From positions 62,001 to 126,000 of the forward strand of contig NMRA01000514.1 of the NCBI GenBank assembly GCA_002633005.1: a stretch of 64,000 nt of DNA. The letters are read 5' to 3'. The notes under the pieces were generated by a model that did no database searches, was not told where the DNA came from, and saw only the letters and a list, made by a program, of their open reading frames with translations. Below, one piece after another: positions 36,301 through 48,300 of this stretch (position 1 is the stretch's first letter; every line of letters starts with the position of its first letter). A program made the position numbers and the translations under genes. This stretch comes from Phoronis australis. Its lineage: Eukaryota; Phoronida; Phoronidae.

Positions 36301-39300
36301 GTCCTCAGATCTCCAGCAGAAGTGACCCCAATTGTGAGGGCTTGCCATACCAAAATAGTACTCAGAACGTCCAAGCCATTCTTAAACTCCCCATGAAACG
36401 GCCAGGTTCGTCCATGGGGTTCTTATTCGGACTGTACAACAATTTGCCGGTTCCCACTAGTTTTTATCACGTTGCTGTCCGACAAAACCCTACTAAAAGT
36501 TCTATCATGTACAATTATTGGGTCAAAATAATTGTTTTAATTATGACAGTAGATATAGATACGTCAGATTACTTCTGCACACTCACACAGCGGGCCTTCA
36601 TCAACTCATTGTTCAGACGTTCGATCTCAGCCTTGTCTCTTGCTCTCTCGTTCTCCAAAGAGTCAATGCGCTTGCGCAGCAGTTCCAGCTCAGTGGTCAT
36701 ATCGCTGATCTGTTGGTCTTTCTGTTTATTGTCCTCGGTTACCTCAGCCAGCTGCTGCTCCAATGACTCGATCCTGAAATAGTTCGTGGAATTTATTTAA
36801 CATCTTTTCTAATTCCTTGGCCTTCACCTTCATTCAGTTGGTATTTACAAGAGACTCGCACTGTCTTTCAGTGATCACAATTGTGTCGGCTGTTCTGTCA
36901 TGTATAAGATGTACCCAGCTTATTATTCACAGGTTGGTTGTCAGTCATGTGATTTCCGAGAAACTATCTATTTAAGTTCGTAACCAATCACAAAAGGCCA
37001 ATGTATAGTTCAATAGCTGTCTCTTGGCGAGAAAAAAAAATGTCCAAAATCATGTGCTCTAAATGAAAATACGCGGCAATTTATCGCGCAATCTCGCGAG
37101 ATAATACTTTTTAACAAGGCATTAGCGATATTGACTTCAACTGTGTTCGGTCAGTAACGCAAGACACTTGCAAGATACCTGTGGCGAGAAATCAGGGTTA
37201 TAGGGTCTAACAAAATAATCATTCAAGCCTCGCAGTCCAATCACTTCAGTGGCGGTCAATTTGCTTGTGTACGTTAAAAAAAGAACCTGGCTCATTCGCG
37301 AAACTGTAGCTTTTCACTTGCAAGATTTTTGGTCTGGCGTAATCTCACCAAAACTTGAAAGAAATTTGCTCCACGGATGTCAGCCCAGGGTGTCGGGCAA
37401 CCTCTCACTTTGTCTGCAGATCTCACGTGATATGACGCGAGGTTGACAATGACTCCAGGGACACTGAATGGACGAGGCATTCTGGGTACAGTTTCATAGA
37501 CGCAAGAATCTCGCTAAGGAAGCTAGTGGTGTGACTGTGCACCGATTGTAACACGTGGCGATATTTCGCGCGAAGTGTTGCGCGTTCTTGCGTTTTCGAG
37601 AGATTATCCCCTCCACGGAACGCACACATGCCCTTGTGACACCGTTCATAAAGCATCAGTGCCAGTTGCGTTATTTATTTTTTTGTCCTTTAGTCTGTTC
37701 ATTTCGGTTGTTTCCATGTTTACATTAGCACACAGGCGTGTTTTAATTGTTTCCTCTGATGCTTGACGTTTGGACACATGTATAAATTCTAACTTACTAA
37801 GTTATAGACTAGGCTAATACCAAAAAGCGCTTGTTATCTGTAAACAACTAAAGGTATTTAACAAAATGACATTTAACATTAAACTGGTGCAAAATAAGAA
37901 CAAATAGGCTGCAGGTAAAATTCACTTTAATTGCGTAAACACCCGTCTGGCGGGGATGTTGCCCAAGAATTTGAAAATAACGTGCTCGTGTTACAGTCTG
38001 GTTGGAATGCCAGAGCTGGACGCCGGAGGTTATGTCAAACGTTGAAAACGCAACACTGAGAGACGAGACGGAAGAAAAATAGGCCTACCATCGAACTAAT
38101 AACGGAACTTGATCACCTAGGTGTAGGCCAGTTTGCTAAATCGGTAAGTTAACTATGAGTTGGAAAGCATTGCCCGACGCCGATCGCCAAATACAGTTTC
38201 GTGTTAAGCAGATGTAAATGGGGGACAGAACAATTAGATTGCGGAATTTGCGGCATCTTCACTCCTGACTCATCTTTTGAACCCGGTACATCCCAGAATA
38301 ATCTCGACTAATTCTCGGAATTTTTATGAAGTAATGTATTGCCACCTAGTGGCGATCGATCGTAACATCGCGCAAATTGAACAAGTTTTCTTGCACTGCA
38401 TAGACTTTAACTAATACATGTAAGATAAGATAATATTATTTGAGCAACAAACACTGGTATACGGAAGGGAACAAATGAATCAAATAGGCGTGGTTGTGAA
38501 GCGTGAAACACACTCATTGACAGGCCAAGTAATGTCTAGAAATGGTGACGTTTAGGTAGCGCACAAACGCAGTAGGCTCATTCGTGGCTATTGTCCTGGT
38601 GTGCGCGGCAGTATTTTACGAACACGTACAAATGTTAAACTTTGTAAGTGAACAATGGTGGATGGCCCGATCCCTTTCAGACAATCATACTTTGCCCAGC
38701 TTGTTGGAAAAGCTACCTTAATGCAGACGTCGCAGTGGTAACGTAAAACAGAAAAGCCGGAGGACGTTGACTGACCGTTCATAATAACCGCATTATGATA
38801 TCAAATTTCTGTCAGGGACACAATAACCTTTTCAAATGAATCATGGTAAAGATGAAATGACCTGTGGGTTCAACCGATATCACCATCAAAACCCACGTAG
38901 CAGAACACATTTCTGGTGGGTCGCATTGTCATGAAGCAGGTTTAGCGAGAATGACATATGAAGTACACTATTCAACACAATTGTACTACTGGAGATCGAT
39001 GAACTGGAAGCGGTATCCTTCTGATTCAGTGTCCAGTAGATCAAATTTCGCAAATGCGTCTAAATAACCTGTTCTGAAGTAAGCGGTAGAGGCATAATTA
39101 AACTAAATTAACACTCATGCTTCAGATTCTATGGATACTGGTGACACAGAGGCTGATTTAAAGAAAATCTGAAACCCCAATCCTTTGAAGAAAAGTTCAT
39201 GCTTGTACCATTTCGGCGAAAGCTTTCGCCAGTGGCGGATTTAGGGGAGGGGCCAAGGGGGCCATGCCTCCCTAAAATTCTCCCAGATTCAATTTGGCAG

Positions 39301-42300
39301 TTCGGGGGTGCGAATGTATGACGGGGAAAAATCCTGGCTAATGTTCTGATCCCCCCTGTAAAATTCTGCATCAGCCCCTGTTCACTGCCAGACTGCCTGT
39401 TCAAAAAATTTTTCTATTCCACAAATTTGTGTCGAAAAAGGCCAAAAAGCAATCAGTGCTGTCTTGTACCCCGACTCCTTTTTAGAGCTGCATTGATTTC
39501 AGCCAAAATTTCAGCCCAAATTTCAGCCAATATTTCAGCTAAGGTATGCTCTTTTTGGTTAATATCTGCACAAAGCCAAGTGAGCTACGATTTACCATGA
39601 GAGTAGTAAAAATTCCACTTAACATTTTCCCCGTCACAGGGGGATCTTTTTTGAAACAGCGAGCAAATAAAAATACCGGACAGCCAGCGACCAGAACCAG
39701 CTTTGCTTTTTAGGTTTAATCTACTACCGACATGTCCGCCATTTCCTAGTTACAATTACTTATTGATTTGGCCTCGTGTATTTTTGAAGACTTATGTGAT
39801 AAAAATCCTTACAATAGACTATGATTATAGGTCAAAATTTCCGAGGTCAGGTCTTCATACCCGATTATGTTGTGGCCTTCTCCTCCCTTTACATTCAAGG
39901 TATTAATTAACAGATTCTTTACAAAAAGTTTCAACAACGAGTCGCGTATCCCTGAGATAAAATGTCAAGTATCAAATTCCTGTTCCAGGTAACACTGCTG
40001 TCTACATATCATGACTATTCTTGTAACCGAGCAGTATTTCGTATTATAAAAGTATTGACTTAACACGGCTGTAAGCCACGTTTTGATATTAAAAACATCA
40101 ACTTTCTTCAGAGGCGTAGTTACTCTTCCAACGTGACGTCCTCGCGTTCTCATCGTTTGTTAGAATTGAAACCGGTTAAGTACAAGGAATTGCCTGGGAT
40201 TCCCCTGACAATCATATTGTCCGTGTGATCGACTCCAACTAACCAGAAATGACAAGCAACTTAACGGCACCGTTGTATTGCAAGAATAGCAACAACTTGT
40301 CAATATTTCGCAGCCTGGGTGTTAGGTTATATTTTATAACTATCCTAAATCAATTTTTACTGTTAGGAGTAATTTTATTGTAATGGAATACCTTGCAGTT
40401 CAGACATTTTAGGTACGCTATATAGATAAGTAACTAATGAAAACGTATCTTTCTTACAGTTATTCAAACGTGATCACAGCGTACCTACTACGCCCACGGA
40501 TGACGATAACCTGTGTTTTGGTATGTACACCGACTTATTTCGAGACCTGGGCCTATCGACTAAAAAACCCCGCTCGCATAAATTTCGGCCGGTTGTTAAT
40601 TCCTGAAAACTGCACAAAGCCGCGTAAGCAAGGGTGAACAATGTTAGAAACGCAATTATATGCCAAGCGATCAGTAAAAATAAGCACAAACCGGGACCAA
40701 TTGTGTATTTGTGCTCATTCATTATTTATTAGCCAATACCGACAGAAAACAAGTTCCCTGGACCAATAGTCAGCACTGAAGTTTCCTAAGTTTGTTGTAT
40801 TACAGTATCGTCACGTAGCAACCTGACAAATGTCTAACAATGAATGTCATTTCAGGAACAGAAACCCGAGCTAATTTGCATTTTCATGTCGCCGTAGAAC
40901 GTACTCTCGAACAAGCGCCACCTATGCTGCAGCGATCTAGTATCAGAATCACTCTGCCGGTTAATCACGAAGCAGCGCCATCTGTGCTCANACCGGGACC
41001 AATTGTGTATTTGTGCTCATTCATTATTTATTAGCCAATACCGACAGAAAACAAGTTCCCTGGACCAATAGTCAGCACTGAAGTTTCTTAAGTTTGTTGT
41101 ATTACAGTATCGTCACGTAGCAACCTGACAAATGTCTAACAATGAATGTCATTTCAGGAACAGAAACCCGAGCTAATTTGCATTTTCATGTCGCCGTAGA
41201 ACGTACTCTCGAACAAGCGCCACCTATGCTGCAGCGATCTAGTATCAGAATCACTCTGCCGGTTAATCACGAAGCAGCGCCATCTGTGCTCAGACGACCT
41301 CAGGTGTGACTGTTGTCAGGTGGGGATATGGGGGTCTGTGACTAGACTCTCAACCTCACGTGACTTAACGAGTAGACAGCCAATTATTAGTTGGCTTTAT
41401 TCGGTCTGAATGATACCAGTGTTTTCAATGCAAACTTTGGAATTTGATACCGTGCGATATTGGTTTAAAGCTACATGTACTACGACTTCTAAAGGAGCGT
41501 ATTGTAAGCGAATGGAAGCTTGTTTTTGGGTTATGTCAATATTGAAGTTTATTAATAACATCGTTCAACAAGGGCAGTGGCGACTTAATATTTTGCTCTA
41601 TCTGCATTGACCTCCTCGGGTCGAATGGCTTGGAGTTAGGATAGCGGTGGTTGACCTCTCACCGCTTCAAGCTCATAAGGGTACTAGCACCTGTCGTCAG
41701 CCGACAAGTGGGAACTCGTAATATTCATATAAAATCGGATTGCCCTTTGTCGATTGCTCAGCAAACAGGGCATGCTGGAGCAATCATTTGTATATGATAA
41801 GTTAGGGTTAATGCTAATTTTGTAAATGTCATTTTAGTAGTTTCATTACACAAAAGTTGACATCCGCGAGGTCACGTGTTATAGCAGTAGTTCGACTTTA
41901 TATTGGTATGAGCGAGTAAATGTTTTTTCGTAGCCGTGGATGTTAGTTGTCTGACATATAACTTCAAAATGGTTGGGGTAACCACGTGACCCAGGCATAG
42001 TTGTCACCAGGTGTTGTTATTAATCAGCAAACTTATCGCATTCAAAATTAAATTGTGTGTTACTACTTTGGTATTGTGAAACAAGCACTCATCACGCTAC
42101 GGTGACCTGTATTTCAGAAAATATACACATATACAAATAATGCACTTTTCATTACGTCGAGGTTACTTCACTTTTTGGTCTAATGGGGAGGAATTTCTAG
42201 ACAGGCACCAGGCGCCAATTCGGTCGCTGTTCTTAAATCATGGACGTATTTTATTCGAAAACTACCTACAAAACGCTTAGCTTGAATAACCGCATTACAT

Positions 42301-45300
42301 CAACCAACATCGATTATACAAATTTTAAGTGTAAAGCCGGGAACAACGAAGGTATTTTCCTACCCTTAACTGTGCCCACGAAAGTGAACGTTATTTACGT
42401 ATAAAGGTGTTCATATAACGTTCACCTCCGATGTGAATTTGAAGCTACAAAATCTGTCGAGGTGTTACGAATTTCTGTAACAATGAATAGAACCAAACAA
42501 CATGGCCATTGGCACTGTTCTTTCGCAGCGCCCTCAAGGGACCGAACTTAGGCATTGTGGAAAATTTGGGTCATTGAAAAAATATCTGATCCAAACAGTT
42601 TCGAATAAAAACCACAAAGCTAATTGTCGCAACACGACAAACCGGTTTACTAGGGGCGTAAAAAATGCCTTGGCGAGACGGCGCGAATTACCATATATAG
42701 TAGTGTTTGCCACTAGACATTTCGTGAACGGAAATAACAAGTTCTTCTGTGATTATTATCTATAACAACGGGGTGCATTATTCAGTAGAGGATTTTTGAA
42801 GCCCGCAAAGTTTTGGACGATGTGTAATTTGACAATGAAGACAGACAATGGTTAAGTTGTGAAACAAGACCAGAGATAAATTGGGTAACAAATGAACAGT
42901 AGTACGGAAAAGGGCCGTATAGAATGGTTTTCACTGGCAAATGCCATTACGTTCCCTTCAAAATAATCTTGCACATTGCAATCAACTCCTGTTTGCTAGG
43001 CTCAGAGACGAGACTAGTATTTTGACCACTTTGTGTGGGATGAGGTTGTCAAAAGAAGGCCGCCCATCATTTCGCACCACGTGATTTAGCATTGCTTTGA
43101 ATGGCTATGAGGTAGTCTACGAGATGTTTTAGGAAAATCTAAAAAACATTGCTAATGAGACTAGTGGCTTTTGATAGTTCTTTACACTAGATTTCGGTTC
43201 TTAACGATCTTCCTTGCAGTCAGTGATACAGGAGTCATTTGACAGTGTGGATACTGACATTTACCAGGACAATACAGATTTTTTTTCAAACGATGCCAAA
43301 GACCCAACGACTAATTCCATGGGTTTCTGAAAACTAGTAAATTGTTCTTTGAGTAGCTTTGTAAACAGAATTTTGCTCATGATCACGCGCATAAACAATT
43401 GAGCGAACACGAAACAGAATTTGCAAATTCGGCACAGCCATGTAATACTCTGTGAAAATTCGCGGTTTCGGCCCGTGAACGTAGTCACGTGATGTTCATG
43501 GTGCTCCAGAACCCCGCATGCGCAGTAATTACAACTCTCTATCATCATGCGATTTACAATTGATCTTGCACACGAATAAAGCATTGTCCTAGTCCGGGCA
43601 CCCCCATCCGCACGCTACTGGTCACACACACACACACTTAAAAATGTGCGCACAATTACATCGACTGTTCTCGGCATCGATGAGCGACGAAAACTGAGGG
43701 GCGTTCCGAAGAGCAAGCCTCTAATGAGAAAAGTGAGACTGCGCAGTCTTCGCGAGATATCGCCAAGCATTACAGGCGAACCACGTGCTCACGCTACCTC
43801 AACTCGCGATTTTCTTGCGCCTATACGTCCGAGACCTGAGATCGCGTCACAGTTTTTTTATCAATGACTCGTACGAAATCTAACGAGGCTATCAGAATTA
43901 TTTAATCTACAAGAAGTAGATATACTGGTAAAATATCGGTTACTCCACGATAACAAGATGTCATCGCGAGCTGACAATTGTTGACACGCATACAGACAAC
44001 AGAGGTAGCCGTGACTCACGATGACCGACTATTGGACGAGTTTAAGATGCAAAATCTGTTTAGGTCTTCGCGTTTGTGCTTCTTTATATCTTGACATATA
44101 ATACGATGAGTCATGCTCTAAGGGATACATTAAAGGTCGTCGTCTTTGTATTCGTTCCTGTGTACACTGAATGAATTTCATTCGTAGCGCAAAATAGTAA
44201 AAGCCTGTTTCATAACGCACTGGTGTAATATGAAACGGAATGAGAAATGATATGTACAGGATAGCAATAACTCGCATTATACGGTACACATTGAATTTGA
44301 TAAGAACTATTCCACTGAATTAAGTTCCAAAGAATCAAATTTTGTTAAAATTTTGTAATTTGAATCTTGTTTGATCAGCACATGTACCGATTGGATCAAA
44401 CCTAGGAGCAAGCAAAACAGTTGCCTAATGTATTGGTAATATTTTGCAGTTCATGATAAGTACATGTACGTGTCAGTTTGTCCATGTTAAAGCGCAACGG
44501 AGATTTCGCGCAAACGAGATGGCTAGTAAAATGTACTAATCCGATCTTGCAGAAATGACACAAGGGGGCGTTGATCTTGAGCAATTGAGAAAAATAATGA
44601 AACAGTGGCAGAGCAACCTGGGAGTCTGGTAGTCTGACCCTAAAGGTCACAATAAGGTTGTTTTCACATAACTTCACTTAAGAACAAAACGTGAGTAATA
44701 TAAACTTGACGGGAATAAAGTCTCTCCTCACGTTGTTCCCATGGTAACAGACTCCAGTAGTCGTTTGATCTCGGGTCAACTTGAGAAACCAGACGGTTAG
44801 TTTCAATTGACTGTAATAGGCCAATCCCATATCACCACGACACGCAGTTTTTTATCCATTTAGCACAGATTTTAAATTCAGAAATACAGGCATAACTTCG
44901 GACATACGCTCTTCCTTCTTTGCCATTGTGTTTTCACCTTAAAACTATATTCTTCCTCGTTGTGAAGCCAAATGTGATACATCAATTGACAATAATTCGT
45001 CCATCAATTAAAGCGGCATATTCTTGTGCTAAAAACAATCAACTTTCTTCACAGGCACGTTGTTTTTCTTCTTCCAAAACAACGCCATGCCTTCTCAATC
45101 CTACATCTAATCACAGAAAGGCGCACGGTGAAACCGACTTTTATCACGTTAAGCAGCCTAATCATTACAACGTTATTTCTGACATGCGTTTATTGCTGTT
45201 TCAAGACAATTGCTAACTCCTAAAAATGAATAACTATACGTGAACATGGAGGAGCTCAAATAGAGGCGGTGACACCTGTCTGTCGTTTTTATGTAACAAA

Positions 45301-48300
45301 ACTATTTGACACAATCAGACAACCCAGTACAAGTGGCTAATGGCATAAATCGCAACGTTTTAGGTTCCGTAATTATGTCAAGCAGCGTACTTAGTAACAG
45401 AAAAAAAACACGCTGACGGCGCCTGCATATGGTATAAAGAAGTGGATTTGAAGTTTTTACTTCGAGTAAATTGTCAATGTTTTTCATTTTGACTCTTCAT
45501 TGCAAAATAGTTCGCTCTGCTTTTCTAAAGAAACCAGACATATTTTCGGTTATTTGCAGAAAACACTAGAGCAGATTTCTCCAACGTTGCTTGCGGTGAG
45601 AATCGGTAATTTTATATGTGTGCATGTACACACCAGTCTGCAGGTTCCAGTTATGTACAAAGCTCTCATCGATCAAGAATTGCCTAAAAATAACCGTAAA
45701 CCCGGGTGTAACTCATAATTCGTCGATTAGAAACTCTGAAGAAATAGAGAATCGCGATCAAGCCAAAAACGTTCAGATGGCTCATTTTGAAGTCCACGTG
45801 AGTCGCAAATTACTCAGCGCATCATCACGCTGTGCCTCGCGTGACGAGTCTTCGAGAATACACGGTCCAGCAAACACGACACTTTACTGAAATTTTGGGT
45901 TCCAATTGTGAAACCGTGCAAATTTTACGCAAGTCTTTGTTAAAAAACTTTCTGAACTCTCCAGATTCGTTATCGCGTGAGACACTCGAGTTGGAAACAG
46001 TATACGATGAACGTGTGTAAACGGCTTTAAGGTTATCGTGATAGGTACATTTTAGACAGGTTATTATTGCCGACTGATCGCCACAGGTGCTTATACCTGC
46101 CACGCTAAATTGTCTGTTAGTGGGCTCCGTGAATCGGAAGACGCATTCAGTAGTTGCAATGCATACAATTATCAACGTTTCTCGTCAAAAGCCAAGCGAG
46201 TTTAAACCCATAGGGTAATACCCAGAGTTATTTGACAACGGTCTGTCTGCGGCAACGTCTGCAAGCTTTACTGAAGTGGACCATTTTATGGTGGGGGAAT
46301 CGCGTGACAAGAAAACGAACGTAAAATTGTTCAGCGTCTTAATGGTATTCGAGTGCTGGCCGTCAAATATTATATACTGTATTAGCTATGACGCAGAATC
46401 GCCTGTTTTCGGAAGAATATGAGAACTTCCTAGTGTGAATGGTCGGATGAGTGGCCCAGGTTGAATAGTAAAGCAAAGAATGCCAGTCCTAATCATTTCC
46501 ATAATCCACAATCGGGCAAAGATTATAATCGGTGATCGCTTTTTAAATGAATATTTAAACCCCGCATTCCGTAAACTTTGCAATTAAATGTTGATGTTTA
46601 AAGTTAAATGTGTTCAGTTTAGCAACTGAGTTCTTTCCTTGCATACAGTTGATCGTGCGAAGCTCGGGATGGCCCACCGACTTCCATTGACGGTGGCTCC
46701 CGGAGAATGATGGCCAAAATTTGTTGTGCGAGAATCAAAGCGAAAGCGTTGAATATTTATTAACACAGTACCAGTGATTGTGCAAATTTTGAGCGGAAAT
46801 AAAAAGAAAAACTACCGACCGCGTATTTTTCACCAGGAGCTACAGACGTGATTGGCCTTCATTCCTGAACCATTGTGCGGTGAATCTTTAGACACGACCT
46901 TGTACATGTATTTGAAGCAGCAGATATTTGCTAACTCGTTCAAAGAGGTTTCGCGCTCGAACTGCGCCGGGGTCCCAGTAACGGACTAGTTTAGGTCTAC
47001 CTTGAGCCTTTACACTACGCATAAATCACACAGAGATGACCATCATAATAGGTAACAAGTGTCTAGTTTTCACTAGTGACGTAACTTCGAGACTGGCATT
47101 TATGCGTTCCGAACAAAAACTATTTTGTAAACGGCAATCGTGTTCGTCTAAGTGTTTCTTACTTTTTTATTAATACCGACTGATCGCAGTAAGTACTGGT
47201 CGAGAGACAACTTAGTTGCGCCGGCGGCTTCTGGCGGCAATTTTGAAATTTGTTGGATTCCAGAAATAATTTAACTGACCAACTTACTGACACCGTTGGC
47301 AAAGAAAAAATTTACAATGTAAAACATGTAATACAAAGTTAAGCGATTTTAATATTGAGGCCTCAGCTGAATTCAGTGTAGTTTTAAAGATTTAGAAAAA
47401 TACACACTAGGAGTTACTCGCTACTCCAGGTAACTGAGCCCCAGCCATGCCTCGTTTTCGAAGTGGGCGTGGAGCTGATGTGACGTCAGCAAGCCGGCCG
47501 GCTTTTTACTCTATTTTTGCAGACTGGTTTTTATACAACTTTTCGCCTGATTGAGATATTTTGTAAATTGTCTTTATTTTTGCTGGTATTTTCAGATTTG
47601 TTTCAGAAGTTTTCTATTCAGTCGCACCACTTTTTTCAAATTCTTATGTTGCAGAGAGTAGCAGACGACATATTCGATTTAAAGGTCCTATTTTTAAAAG
47701 ATGGCGTGAGTTCAGTAATCGCGTTCCTCAGTTTCTTTTTACAGTTTTAAGAAAAAGTACAGTAAACGATGACTAACAACAACTTATTTCTACAAACATG
47801 CCTCCCAAATAGAGTTACCTGTATAACATTGGTTCCTCCGCAATCTTGCACTGCTTGCAGGAATTCTATAACAAAGGGCGCTTAGGCGCGAGAACTTTCC
47901 ATTTCCCAACCATCAAACTGGTACCCGTGTGCAGCAGACATTACGTGCAAGTTGAAAACTCCTTCATCAGGGCAAAACAGTGATGCCTATCAGACGGATT
48001 GCAGAATGGACAAATTTACATACTAGCCATTCAAATACGATTACTTACTTGTCATTTGCCTCCTCCAAATTGTCGGTGAGTCTGTCCACTTGAATGCGCA
48101 GTTTCTCGTTGTCTTTCACGCTGTCGTCGTAGAGTTGTTTTTGCTGTTTCAGCTCTGCCTCGTACATGTCCTTGATTTTTTTCGACGGTTCGCCCCACTT
48201 GTTGCGCAGATCTGTCAGCTCGCCGGCAAGCTTCCTGTTCTGGGCCTCGAGGAATCTCACCTTCTCGATGTATCCAGCAAAACGCTCGTTCAGATCTTGC

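Larger units (their letters stand above)
36774..48048 (-). other. IF first intron, 11.3 kb
   Basis: Only small chance open frames were seen. It contains the N-joined 301-bp direct duplication (40690-41292), a short (CA)n run near 43624, a GGCGGAT-type element near 39231, and a short tandem array of atttcagccaa-like units near 39494-39542. It may hold enhancers, but none can be named from sequence. Confidence 0.6.
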
